Assembly: GCA_015680905.1 (NCBI GenBank)
Contig: CM027381.1
Location: forward strand, 71,599,501-71,663,500
From: Coptis chinensis
Taxonomy: Eukaryota; Streptophyta; Magnoliopsida; Ranunculales; Ranunculaceae
Direction: 5' to 3'
Length of the DNA: 64,000 nt
Position 1 is the first letter of the stretch. Each line of letters opens with the position of its first letter. Both the position numbers and the translations under genes were made by a program. Below the pieces are notes generated by a model. It searched no databases. It worked only from the letters and a program-made list of their open reading frames with translations, and was not told the DNA's origin. Below, one piece after another: positions 11,880 through 23,080 of the stretch.

Positions 11880-13345
11880 AAGATGAAAGATTTTGCTGGA
11901 CTTTGATATTTCCATTCTCTGACTTCAGAGTAATTGTCCTGAAGTTCCATTTTTTCCTCCTGTCTGTCCTCTCAAACTGTTGGCAGTGAATGGCGACAAG
12001 AGGTGTTCAATACTAGTATGCCTGTTTCATGTATTATCTATAATTCTTTAGCTGATTTTGACAAACTTGTCATAGCTCATGCAAGTCATCTTTGCAATTG
12101 ATTGGCCTAACTATGGAAGGTCCATTCACCACCTTGTAACGGGAAATGAACCAGGGATATAGGATAATAATCAAAAGATTGACAAAATAAACTTTTGTTA
12201 AAAATGTGTAGCTGCAGTATACAGAAAGTATGAGATGACTAAAACCACTATTTCTGTATTTGAGGATAATGGCTATACCAATACTATTTCCAGTTTGACC
12301 TTTTATCTCTCTAATTGATAATATTTCAGCTTTAGTGATAGGGAAATTGTGATCAGGAATGCGTCTATACAGCTGAAGAAAGAAAAAGATACAACTAAAT
12401 GTTCATCTGCCATTCTGGTTACGAATGCTAATCCTTGTGTCATGACTCATGATACTCTTGGTGTGGTTCACGCTTGCAATCCACTTAATGTATTTGTATG
12501 TCAAATAACAGAGCGGTTGAAGTTGCAGAATCAGGTTTCCCTTGGTCCCATACGTAGTCTGGTTAGTTGGCCATATGTATTTCTGTGTACTTCAACATGT
12601 TAAATTTCTGGAGAAAGGGAGGAAGAGGGAATGAATTCATCTAAGGAATTTGTGTTTAGAACGAGATAAAGCTGCCTTGGGCAAAGTGAAAATTATAAGA
12701 TGCTCTCATAAAAGTATAGATTTCACCAAAGAATGAAATTTCCTCAATAAGTGTATGCAAACTTTAGTCGTAGAAAGTTATCAGAAGAAGCATGTGAAAG
12801 ACGATCTCTTCTAATCACTCAGCTCGACTCTGTCTGACATAACATTACTCTGTTACTCTGAAACTCAACAATACTTTCATGGGTGATTTTGTTCGCTAAA
12901 TGTACAAAGTAGTAAGTAAAGCTTTTGATCGAAACCATTCAAGCAAAAGTGTCAAATCATTGTTAACAACTTGATAGGTGAACATGTTTCATTTATTTTC
13001 CATAATGTTGAATATTCGTCCATTTTTTTATTTGGTTGATAGATGTACGATGAATGTGCAATGTTAAAATTTGATGGAACGGAGCAGTAAAGTGTCAGAT
13101 GTATTTTGCAATTTTGTGTTTCTGATAATATGCAATGGTATAGCACGAATTATGAAACCATTTAGTGCAATCAATATAATCATTAGTATATGGTATATAT
13201 GTATTCTTGATCCATTAGTTTTTAACGAAGTTCACTTTTTTTTTGTTTTACTGTCACAGTTTGTGGATTTAAGCACACTCTACAACAGTTTGAGAACTTC
13301 AGTTAATAGTTCTTCAGTACCTATATCACTCCATTGATATCATAC
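11880..13345. other. Intergenic, fumarase 3' flank to EXORDIUM-like gene
   Basis: About 1.5 kb of AT-rich sequence. The first few hundred bases are probably the fumarase 3' UTR. The small open frames here show no family signature or conserved motif that I recognise. Confidence 0.5.
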
Positions 13346-14329
13346 TCAACCAGTAACCGTGCAAGTCTTAGTCAATAGATCCCACATGGCCGGGAGAAGG
13401 AACTTGTGACCCTTTACACCGTTTACGTTGTAACTCGCTTTGCTTCTGCGATCCATCAATAGTTTTCCTGGATACCCTGGATAAGCACCTTTACCAAATA
13501 TCCCAGAACAAGCCGTAACAGCCTCTAATGGCGCCAAAGCGTTTCCTTGAAAGTAACCAGTATTGAACGGATTAGTAGCTGTGCCAGCAAGAATAGTTGC
13601 AACATTCATAACCATCCCATCTATGCCAACACCATTGGGTGAAACAAGAACCTGACTAGGAGGACCATGTGCTGGAGCAGCATATGGCCATGCACAGTAG
13701 CCTGGGCATTGAGTACCCGGATCACCAACATGTGCATAGACCACTCTTCGCCTTGGAGATACCAAGACACTATTATGAAATCCACAGGAGTTCAAGCAAA
13801 ACTGCTCTACTCTAACATCAGAAGCAGTCAACACCAAGTACATTGCGGTTTTATCAACTGGGAAAGCTTTCTTTGCAATTGTTTTTTTCACTAAGGTGGC
13901 TATGTCGGCGCGCTTGAGGTTCTTCCCTAAAGAACATTTTGGGTCTGACACTTCACCGAAAAGCCTAACTCTGCTGGGAACTGATTTCCCCTTCACGTTT
14001 TTGTAGGATTGAGTGGTGCTCCACCATGTGGAGACGGTGGGATGTCGCTTAATTATCGGATTCACAGACTGATTGAAGGAGGAAAAGAAGGCAGTTATGG
14101 TAGTCTTATGTATGGGAGAGAACTCACCATACCATATGATGTACACATGGATCGGTGCTGGTCCAGCAATGATTCGTCCATTGTGGTATTTGAGTTGGCT
14201 AGAGGGTGTGACTGATGAAGAAGGTTTGCTTGATCTTTGGTTCAGCGCATATGACCATGGGGCTGCAGCCAAGATTATGGTAACGATAAGAGGGAAGAGC
14301 AGAGACCCTAATAGATTTGGTGTTCTCAT
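13346..14329 (-). CDS. EXORDIUM-like (PHI-1 family) secreted protein
   Basis: A single-exon gene for 327 residues, close to the 310-330 usual for EXORDIUM/phosphate-induced protein 1 proteins. These are apoplastic proteins linked to brassinosteroid-dependent growth and carbon status; no enzyme activity is established. Residues about 7-28 form a hydrophobic signal peptide. Family words follow in order: YHNGRII, IYIIWYG-like VYIIWYGEF, STWWSTTQSY, the cysteine-containing stretch FCLNSCGFH, CPGYCAWPY, PNGVGIDGMV, ACSGIFGKGAYPGYPG and the C-terminal KFLLPAMWDLLTKTC. An in-frame ATG 39 codons upstream exists at 14446, but a TATA box at 14395-14404 lies between the two, so transcription probably starts after it and the 14329 ATG is used. 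The gene points away from the transposon cluster to its right. Confidence 0.93.
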   Translation of the reverse strand: MRTPNLLGSLLFPLIVTIILAAAPWSYALNQRSSKPSSSVTPSSQLKYHNGRIIAGPAPIHVYIIWYGEFSPIHKTTITAFFSSFNQSVNPIIKRHPTVSTWWSTTQSYKNVKGKSVPSRVRLFGEVSDPKCSLGKNLKRADIATLVKKTIAKKAFPVDKTAMYLVLTASDVRVEQFCLNSCGFHNSVLVSPRRRVVYAHVGDPGTQCPGYCAWPYAAPAHGPPSQVLVSPNGVGIDGMVMNVATILAGTATNPFNTGYFQGNALAPLEAVTACSGIFGKGAYPGYPGKLLMDRRSKASYNVNGVKGHKFLLPAMWDLLTKTCTVTG

Positions 14330-14394
14330 TTTGATTGTTCTTTGTGTGAGAATGGTGATCGAGGTAGTTTTCAGAAGATTTAAGAAGAGGTCCC

Positions 14395-14404
14395 TTTTAT
14401 ATAA
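14395..14404 (-). promoter_or_regulatory. TATA box of the EXORDIUM-like gene
   Basis: The minus strand reads TTATATAAAA about 66 bases before the chosen ATG, the normal distance for a plant core promoter. It decides against the longer upstream start. Confidence 0.7.
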
Positions 14405-14409
14405 GTTGT

Positions 14410-15100
14410 CAGTAGGAGATATGTGGTGGAACTGAGATTGCGACACTAATCAATATCTTGACATCCAATATTATTGTTACGTAAACCAGAAAACTGATCA
14501 ATGTAAACGGAGGGATGGAACATCTAGTCGTACGAGACTTACAACTTATTAATCTCAATAACTTTTGACCCAATAACAGTTTTTTGCTATAACAAGTCCA
14601 TGACCCATTATAGGCTCTACTTGTTTTGATATCTGCCTAAAGCTAAACGACCTTCCATCAAGCTATTTTCTTTAATGGCAAACAAGAAATAGACAAATAC
14701 CTAATAAAGGTTAATTAATTATATGTATTAAGTATTCAACTTGGCGTCAGTTTCCCTGGAAACTTTACCAGGCAAACAAGCACAGCTTAGATCGATGGGA
14801 ATTTTGTAAATGTTGCGTCCTTTGAATTTAAAGGGATAGACCAGCTCTTATATGAGTAAATCATATCCTAAAACCTTAGATGGCTTTCTAAGACTTAGAA
14901 AGGAGAAGAAAAAACTAAATATATTTTAAAAACCCGTTTTCAGATAATTATTTTTAATATTTATTGTATTTGAAGCGTATTGTATGAAATGTATCGTGTA
15001 TCGTATCGCTCCCTGTATCACGTGATATATGAAACTTTAGATACTCTAGTGTAGTGTGATACTATCGATTTGCTTTCGATATAATACGTAATGTAGAGAT
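14410..15100. other. Upstream flank of the EXORDIUM-like gene
   Basis: AT-rich sequence without a credible coding frame. Part of it must hold the gene's upstream control region, but I recognise no specific element. Confidence 0.4.
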
Positions 15101-15102
15101 TT

Positions 15103-15228
15103 CAATTTTTTCTAAACTTTATTACTAATTACGAAAAAGTAAGATATAAATAAATAAATAATCTCATCTAGAGTTTCACATAGTCTCCAACTTTTCTTAA
15201 ATACTATAGCTAATTACGAAAAAAAATA
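15103..15228 (+). repeat. Direct repeat, copy 1 (about 125 bp)
   Basis: It shares long blocks with 16424-16548 in the same orientation, including CTCATCTAGAGTTTCA and AGTCTCCAACTTTTCTTAAA. The two copies flank about 1.2 kb that holds a coiled-coil gene remnant and a tandem duplication, so they may be the terminal repeats of a decayed element. Confidence 0.75.
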
Positions 15229-15595
15229 ACAAAAAACTAAAAACTAAAAACTTAATTGCTAAAAACAATAGTTTCAACCAAAAACGATTTTCCTAAAACC
15301 CTTACGCCACAAAAAATAGTATACACTGGACTCAGTATTTATTTATGTTGGAGGGATCCCATTTGCTTAGTAATAGGTACGTAAGTAATGATTGAGCATA
15401 CGGGATTATGCTTTGTCTTCACGTTACCAAATTTTTAGGTTTAGAAGAGAGAACGTTAGGAATTCTTAATTACGATAAGATAAATTGTGGGCGTCTAAAT
15501 GGTGAAGAATTCAAGGCAGCACCTAACGACATTTAAAAGTTGTCTTTGAGGAAATTTTGAATTTACAAAAGGGTCAAAATTTTCAGGTGTGTCAT

Positions 15596-15825
15596 GTGAA
15601 GAAGGGAATGGGAAATAGGATAGTGGATGATTTAGCTGCTTTGGCTCAATTGGCTCATAAATTGAAGAAAAATGATATTATAATGAAAGTAGATTTTGAG
15701 AAATCCTCCTGTGAAGAATGGAATGGGAAATAAGGTAAGGGGTGATTTAGCTGTTTTTGCTCAATTGGCTCATAAATTGAAGAAAAATGATATTATAATG
15801 AAAGTAGATTTTGAGAATTCCTTCT
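15596..15825 (+). repeat. Tandem duplication of a 115-bp unit
   Basis: Units 15596-15710 and 15711-15825 are head to tail and nearly identical over their second halves. The first reads CHVKKGMGNRIVDDLAALAQ in one frame, which recalls the last part of the RNase H domain of plant LINEs. It may be a duplicated retroelement scrap. Confidence 0.8.
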
Positions 15826-15952
15826 TAGATATATATTATAGTTATACCCTCACCAATCTATTTTTTTGATATAAATAGACAAAGTCATGGTATCAATATT
15901 ACAATCTAAAACAATCGGAGAAAAAAAATTAGAGCTAGGATAAGTTTTTGTT

Positions 15953-16426
15953 CTAGTTTACATCATTGCATCTGGCTTCAAGAATCATATTAAGATTGGC
16001 GCGCATATCGCTTCCCTCCAAACAACTGGGTGTAACGATAAAGGAGTCAGGATTGAAAGGTTGGGTAGTCGTGACATCGGCGAGATTTGTCTCGGTTTCG
16101 ATAGCCTCGATCAGTGACAAGGGTAGCAGATTTGACAACTCCTTTATCAACATCAGGGTCAGCAGTGTTGGACGGCATATCACTCTCATTATCAGATTCA
16201 ATGTTATACTGACTAATAACAACCTTAATTAGGAAGATAGGATCTGAAACTTCATGGTGGAGACGCAATAGTTCATATTGTCCTTAGCAGGAACCAGCTC
16301 GAGATTAGCTTTTTGAAGTTCTGTCTCAAAATAAGTTTTCTGGGTCACCAGTTTTGTTTTTTCATTGGCAAAATTTGTTCTTTCTTGTTCGAGTTTCGCC
16401 TCCATATCGGCATAAGAACTTTGCAA
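15953..16426 (-). pseudogene. Coiled-coil, possibly gag-related remnant
   Basis: Three overlapping minus-strand frames give one broken reading. It begins with a strongly charged coiled-coil stretch (EAKLEQERTNFANEKTKL, from about 16400), then an acidic linker (ESDNESDMPSNT) and a tail ending near 15953. Coiled coil plus acidic tail is common in proteins carried by plant Ty3-type elements, but I cannot assign a family. It lies between the two direct repeats. At least two frameshifts separate the pieces. Confidence 0.4.
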
Positions 16427-16548
16427 TTTTTTCTAAATTCTATTACTAATTACAAAAAAAAGATATAAATAAAGAAACAATCTCATCTAGAGTTTCATAG
16501 AGTCTCCAACTTTTCTTAAACATTATAGCTAATTACGGAAAAAAAAAA
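16424..16548 (+). repeat. Direct repeat, copy 2 (about 125 bp)
   Basis: Partner of 15103-15228, with small indels at the A-rich parts. Confidence 0.75.
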
Positions 16549-16869
16549 TGAGACATTAACAGATAATTACAAACAAAAAAAAACCCAACCATATTTAAGA
16601 TAAAAATAAATACACGATTTCAATTAATCCCTCAATCCCCGAGAACACACCTCCTTATTAAACTCTTTGGCAATACTTACCCCACTCGTTACAAACAATT
16701 AAAAAAAAACATTAAACCAACTCATAATTAAAACCCAAATTTTTATCTATATCTAAAAAATAAATAAAACTCTTCTGTCAAATAACAAAATCACGTCACT
16801 CGCTCTCTCTTTAGTTATATTGAGTAACACAAGTAAAAAAAAGTGATAACATTAACGGATATAGAGCCA

Positions 16870-19526
16870 CATTCTATTGTCTTGCTTTTGCAACGCTCTT
16901 TTGCCAATAAAATTTGTTGCAAAAACCATCTTTTACAACACCATTTGCAAAGAAGATCATCCATCTTAATAGAATTTTCAATTTGGAAAATACCTAAGTT
17001 AAAATGCGTTGCAAAAGTGTGCAAAATTTAAAAAGATAATTAAATTGAAAATATTTGTTGTTGGCAACGTGGGTCAAATCCCTATTACATGACCGGCTTG
17101 TTTGTTTTGTTGCGATTGGTTGCTAATTGGCTTTGGTTTGGAATAGTTTTTGGCTTATTTTTCAGCCAGCTTTTTCATGTTCCTGCTTCCAATTCTCAAG
17201 AATTAGAAAATAAAATTAGAAAGAACAAAAAACCCTAGATTCCATTCTCCTCTTCTATCTCAAGCAAAACTTCTTTCCTCCATCTCCATTACACGTCCTC
17301 TTTCTCTCCACATCTCGCAATCTTATCTCTCCCAATCTTGCTTCATTCCTTCAAATTTTTCATACACAATATCTAATTTAGATTAACTAACATTCAAACC
17401 AAGATCTACCTTCCACTAGATTCTAAACGATATTCATTTCACTTAATTTCATCTTCATTTAGATCTTTAAAACTTCAAATTTTAATCTTTACTTATTTTA
17501 TTTCAGATTTTAAGAGTGTGTTTAAGGGCTTTGGATTGATGAAAATTTTTCTTAAACATTGTTATTGTTTGTTAAAAGGCTTAACCAAGAAGGTTCGGGG
17601 ACACAAAAAAATGGTTGGTAAGAACCGCTTACTTTGCTTCTATGAGATTCATGTTTAAATGCATGTGAGTTTAGAAGCCGGATGCAATGATTGATGATGG
17701 ACCAAAACGGCATCCTACTATAATTTTAACAAAATTTTTCTCATAGTAGCTTTTTGAGGGTGTTTGTGTTTTGGAAGTTTACTCAATATTTGTCATCCCT
17801 TTGCAGGATTAATTATTTGGGATAGTTCTACCATCCTAATCTTGTCGTTGGTGGGATATTGCTTAAGGATGAACACCACCGCTAGTCTGTGAGTTCATGC
17901 CTAGAGGGAGCTTGGAGAATCATCTCTTCCTGAGTAGGTTACCCACATTTTGATATTCCCAGTTTATATGCTTCATAAATGTATCACATATGCTCTGCTC
18001 CTTTGCATGTGTGTTATTTCTTGGAGATGGGCATTGTTTATATGGCATTAATATCCAATTTCTTGTGAATGCAGGGGTTCTTATTTCCAACCATTATCTT
18101 GGAACCTTTATGAAGGTTGCACTTGAAGGCTTTAAAACTTGCATTTCTTCCAAAAACAACAAAAGTTATATATCGATTTTAAAACTTCTAATATACTTTT
18201 GGATTCGGTATGTGGCTTTAATGCATAATTTATTTGTACAAATCATACATTTCTCCCTCTTACACAAACACATGAACACACAAATCTCCTATTGACTTCT
18301 AAACTTTTTATAATTTTCATTCACTTTACAATGCAAATTTTCGATTTTGGCTGGCCAAGGATGTACCAACTGGGTGATAAGAGCCATGTCTCTACTAGGG
18401 TAAAATATGGATATCTTTGCTCCCGAATCTTGCTACTGGGTATATTGAATGGCTCACATGTCTCTGATTTTAAATATCCATGTGCAACTTCTTGCAAATG
18501 ATCCTGTCCATCCGGTCCATGTCTTGCTTTCCTCCATTCTTTTGGTTGGTCAAAATCTATTAAAACTTCTATTCAGCAATGTCTTGAAATTCCAACACAA
18601 ATCCAATTCTTCCATGACTATGATTTTGACATGGCTAATCTATCGAAGCACCATCTGTATCAGATGTGTGATAACCCTTTGGAATACCCGTTGACAACTT
18701 TATTGGGATTTCATGTCATTTAGTTATGTCTTGTCTCTATGTTCTTCATATTTTTACACATTAATACTTGTTTTATTTTATATTTTTTCGTTTTCATCTG
18801 TATAGTTTTCCGTATTCCTAATAAAGGACGTAATCCTTTTTTACTAGATATAGTTCACATAGGATATCTTGCTAATTGAAGTGGTGAGTGGCTTGTTTTG
18901 TTTTTATGTTTATTGTTTATGTAAGTTGTTTGGGTACTTGAGAGTATTAGCACTTTGTTTAAGTTTTTGATTAATTAGGTGTCTAAAGTTTGAGTTTCTA
19001 TCGATTTTGTTGTGATTCAGTAAAGATTTCATGTCAGATGAACTGAAATATTGAATTTTTATACCAACTAAAAAAAAAATATTGAATTTTTATTCATTAT
19101 TTCAATTAATTGTTTCTGTCTATCATAATTGAACTTGAAGATTGGGTTTCTTTTTGCTATTTATTAACAAGTTTTAAGGTTGTGAAGTTATGAACTGTCT
19201 ATCATATTGTTTCTTGTTATGATATCTTGTTGTTTCTTGTTTATTTTAAGTTTTGCTATTTTTGCTATTTTAAGGTTGCTATTTATTAACAAGTTTGGCA
19301 TTTACATGTACAATTTAGTTCAAAATCCATTAGCTTTTGGCTATTTTTGTCTTCTTATTTGATCCTTGACTTTCATGAATGTGATCGAGTTATAACTTTG
19401 ATAAGTTCTTTCAAGCTTTTGGCCATGGGCACCAATTTACGATATATAGGAGGTGCATAGTTTCACATGCATTGCCAACTTGTGTATATTAGGTTTATTA
19501 ATGTTTCTAATAAATTTACTAAATTG

Positions 19527-19557
<31 letters not shown>

Positions 19558-20421
19558 TTGTGCAATTGGTTGCCAAGTAGTATAATCAAGAAAAAGCTCA
19601 GTGGATCTTTGCTCAAATTAGCATGTTATAGACATTATTTGTGAAATTTTAGTTTTGAATAATTCGTTTAAATTTAGTTGAATGTTGTTAAGATTATGTG
19701 AGATGATATTTTTTCACAAAAAATAGTTATGTGAATTCTTTAAGATCTTTTGTATTGAATGATTTAGTAATGAAATTCATTTTGTTATGATTTGTGGTGA
19801 ATTGTTTATAGGGTTCCCCTATAAAATTTGTTTTGGGCGGGATTATGTAAATGAAAATGTACGGTATATGTATGAATTGCACCATTTGTAATGCTAAATC
19901 GTCCCAAATAAAGCATGTGTTTTTGGAATTTATATCATTCAAACAATTTTGGTGTAGCTAAAAGATTTGATTCTAATTAGACACCTTTTGCTTGGTGTGT
20001 CGCTAAATTTATGGATGTCTATTGCCACGCCAAATGTACAACTAAAAATTCAAACTTTTACGAACGAAAATAGTGTAGCAAAAGGTTGCCTTTTGTGACG
20101 CCTAGTTGTTACCAGCTAAAGATATCATTTTGCAACGCCATCTTAGTTGTTACAAAGCTCTCTTTTGCGGCCAAGCCCCGAAATAAATTTGTAATTAATT
20201 TAATTTTCATAAATGAAGTAGCAACGAATTAGTGTATTAGCAGCGGCCCATAGGTGTCTCAACAAAACTAGGAACATTTGCCACGCCACTTTTGGCGTTG
20301 CATTTGAATTTGAGACGCGCTTTTAATGCGCCTTTGCAACGCCATCTATTTGCTCTTTGCCACTCAAAGGCACCTTTAGCGATGGGGTATGGCGCTGCTA
20401 AAAACATGTTCTGTTGTAGTG
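16870..20421. mobile_element. Non-autonomous CACTA-type transposon, right end clear, left end uncertain
   Basis: The minus strand starting at 20421 reads CACTACAACAGAACATG, a typical plant CACTA (En/Spm) terminus, followed by subterminal repeats based on TTTTGCAACGCC and GCGCC. The same subterminal word (TTTTGCAACGC) recurs at about 16885-16900, and related words run to 17080, which suggests the other end. I could not find a matching CACTA terminus there, so 16870 is a guess. No transposase is visible. The interior has an AAACCCTAG leader-like stretch and pyrimidine-rich sequence (17215-17350), but no coding frame I recognise. Confidence 0.6.
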
Positions 20422-20540
20422 CCACCAAAATATTAGGGCAGCAATGTGTTTGATTATATTTAAGAGTTTATGAGACAAACTTTGACCCTTTTGATCCTCT
20501 TGAGATTAACTCGAAACCAATTACATATGTATAGTTGTAT

Positions 20541-20550
20541 ACCGATTGGT
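20541..20550 (+). repeat. Target site duplication, left copy
   Basis: ACCGATTGGT occurs directly left and right (20856-20865) of the inverted-repeat element between them. Confidence 0.85.
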
Positions 20551-20855
20551 AGGGCAGGGATCGGGTCGGGTTCGGGTCGGATATGGCTATATCCGAATCC
20601 GAATCCGAATAGTTTTATAATATCCGAAACCGAATCCGAACCCGATTATATTCGAAATTTAATATCCAACCCGAATTCGAACCCGATTATATCCGACTAA
20701 CCCGACGGATAACACTAAAAATTTAAAAAGCCCAAAAATATATCCAATCCAATTCGAATCCGGCAGACCGAACCGAACCTTGTAAAAATCAGCAACCCGA
20801 ACTAACTATTCGATTCGTTTCGGGTCGGGTCAAACCCGACCCGATTCCCTGCCCT
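20551..20855. mobile_element. TIR element (MITE) of 305 bp rich in TCGGGT/ATCCGAA words
   Basis: The ends AGGGCAGGGA and TCCCTGCCCT are perfect inverted repeats and extend inward as GGGTCGGGT against ACCCGACCC. Exact 10-bp copies of ACCGATTGGT flank it. A 9-11 bp duplication points to the Mutator-like superfamily. There is no coding capacity. The interior is built from repeated CCGAATCCGAA and AACCCGA words. Confidence 0.8.
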
Positions 20856-20865
20856 ACCGATTGGT
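20856..20865 (+). repeat. Target site duplication, right copy
   Basis: Second ACCGATTGGT; see 20541-20550. Confidence 0.85.
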
Positions 20866-21185
20866 GATCGATTGATAATATGAGTTAATGTGATGCATGC
20901 ACATATGTAAGTGCCTTCGAAATTGACATTGTACCAACAGGAGTTATTATTGTAATTAACTCTGAATTCATAGAGGCTCGAATTCGTATGGTCCTTCGTA
21001 TACTTGTCGCAAAAAAATTTTAAGCATATTTTTTTTCCTTGAAATTCTATCTGAAGAGAGTCAATTATACTGGCGAAGGCTTCTATGGTATGTTTTGCTT
21101 TTTTTTATGTCAATTGCCAAGAATATTTCAACATTACGTTATGAATGAGTTTGGCTCACTAGAATATGAAAATCCCTTAAAATTA

Positions 21186-22047
21186 GAGTCTTTTTTAGTT
21201 ATCCCCTAAAGTTATGTCGAGTTTTGTGTTTAACCCCCAAAATTTGAATCATCACAATTAGACCCTCAATCTGTCTCAGACTTCTAAAAACACTGTTCAT
21301 TTTTTTCCATAATACCCAAACTACCCTTTCAAGAAAATTACAGAGCAAAATTGTTTTTTCCCCAATTAAACTGAGCCTCAAATTCACATTTTGAATCCAA
21401 CATGGGCTTTCCTCCCACATCCTAGAGAAAAGCTTCAAAGCCTCCTCCCCATTCTCACTATAGCAAGCTGCCATTCCAGTCCAAGAAACCATGTCCTTGT
21501 CAAGAATCCCAGTAAACACTTCTTTCGCATCTTCAACAAACTCACAAACAGTATTGATCAATTAACGTCCCAACAAATGCATTGGAATCATGACCAAGCT
21601 TACAAATACAAGCATGAACGCCAACAAAGCTCGGCATACTCCATACAAACAAACGACTTAATAACGGTAGTAAACACAAAAGGATTAAGTTCATGACCCT
21701 CTCTACAAAGCCTAACAAAGAACTCAATCCCTTCACTAAATCTACAAGACCTGTATACCCTTGAATCAAGTTTTTGAGGTCGATCAAAGCTCAAATTGTT
21801 CTTAGTTCTTAATCATGCCAATTCTCTATGCGGCTCGTTCTACATTTTTCGTGGAGGAAATGATGTTTGAGGTCGATCTGAATTCTCAATATGTACAACT
21901 GTGAAAGGGTAGTTTGGGCATTATGAAAAAAATGAACAGTGTTTTTAGAAGTCTGAAACAGATTGGGGGTCTAATTGTGATGATTCAAATTTTGGGGGTT
22001 AAACATAAAACTCGACATAACTTTGGGGGGATAACTCAAAAAGACCC
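21186..22047. mobile_element. Pack-MULE with a captured PPR gene fragment
   Basis: Long terminal inverted repeats of about 145 bp (21186-21330 and 21903-22047) begin GAGTCTTTTTTAGTTATCCC and GGGTCTTTTTGAGTTATCCC. They are flanked by the 9-bp direct repeat TTAAAATTA (21177-21185, 22048-22056). Long TIRs with 9-bp duplications define Mutator-like elements. The interior carries a piece of a pentatricopeptide-repeat gene and no transposase, which is the definition of a Pack-MULE. Confidence 0.88.
21345..21800 (-). pseudogene. Pentatricopeptide-repeat (PPR) gene fragment inside the Pack-MULE
   Basis: The minus strand encodes degenerate PPR motifs across frames. One frame has FVRLCREGHELNPFVFTTVIK, continued after a shift by CKLGHDSNAFVGTLIDQYC, then EDAKEVFTGILDKDMVSWTG and YSENGEEALKLFSRM. 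The order (N-P-FVFTTVIK, G-NAFVGTLIDMY-like, D-VSWTGM, ENGEEALKLF) is that of the PLS class, whose full proteins act in organelle RNA editing. Only about 150 residues are present, with frameshifts, so it is a captured scrap and not a working gene. Confidence 0.75.
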
Positions 22048-22067
22048 TTAAAATTATGGGTAATTAG

Positions 22068-23080
22068 TTTTTTTTTTTTAATAAAGCTTGGGGTTACATA
22101 CCCCCTGTTCATTAATTAACATCTCAAATACAAGTGTCCTGCTTTGTCCTCACCCACAATGTCTTGAAGTCTAGCTTCAAGGGGGGGGGGGTACAAAGTA
22201 GTTGCAGCCATTATAAATCTCAAGAGCTGCCAAGTAATCAGCTGCCCGATTATATTCTCTGAAAACGTGAATGAAATCCACATTTTGCATCCTAGAAACA
22301 ACATCTTTGATGGCCGCATGGATGTCCCAACAGTACCAAGGCGCTAGTTCCTCTCCCATCAAAATTTGAATTACATTCATGGAGTCAGAAGTAACTAAAT
22401 TTTTTCGTTTTTGGATCAAGTCGCAACCAAGTAAGCCTTCATAAATGGCTTTCATCTCTTGATATAACACTGACCTAGTTCCTCTTGAGCCAGTGTACGC
22501 AAGAAGTACTTCTCTATTAGAGTCTCTAATAAGACCTCCAGTACCAGTGTGATCATCAGTCAGTGAAGCATCCGAGTTGAGCTTGACCGTGTCCACTTCC
22601 AGTTTGGTCCATATGGATTGAATGCATTGTTTGTAGGAAGCCTCGATGCCAAGCCTGTCCAAGAGGGACTTTGCATTTGGATTGAGCTTCACTTGAATTA
22701 AAAGCTCTTGCAGAGAGATTGGTATAGACAATTTGCCATGGCAGTGATTTATGTTCAAAGCGTCTCTGGATTCCTCTCATTCCAAATGAAGCTTATAGCT
22801 GCCCAAGCAAAAACTTTGATAATCTCAGCTGTTGCTGAGTTAGAGCTACAGATACTCATGCTATGGTGCCACTCACTGTTTAAGCTCAAAATTGATGCAT
22901 TGACGCCTAACATAGATTTGACTCGGCTCCATATGTATTGACGCCTAACATGATGATATGGTATAGATATATGGCATATCAAAAGAAAATGGGACTCCTT
23001 GTACCAAACATAGCCTACATGTGTATCTGAAGAAGAAGTTATGACTATTGATTCTAAATACATACAAACTCGCACTCATC
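22068..23080 (-). pseudogene. LINE 3' end with RNase H domain
   Basis: On the minus strand an open frame (22758 to 22177) has KLNSDASL, GTGGLIRDSNREVL, EMKAIYEGL, SDSMNVIQ and a late H-EYN-AAD-LA block. These are the landmarks of the RNase H domain (RVT_3 type) at the end of plant L1-like elements. Upstream, in another frame (23075-22755), WSRVKSMLG and FIWNERN match the linker just before it. A T run at 22068-22079 on the plus strand corresponds to the poly-A tail. The reverse transcriptase itself is missing, so this is a 5'-truncated copy, as is usual for LINEs. Confidence 0.75.

Noticed and set aside
14073-14435. 120-codon plus-strand frame
   Set aside because: Antisense shadow of the EXORDIUM-like gene, which has clear family motifs.
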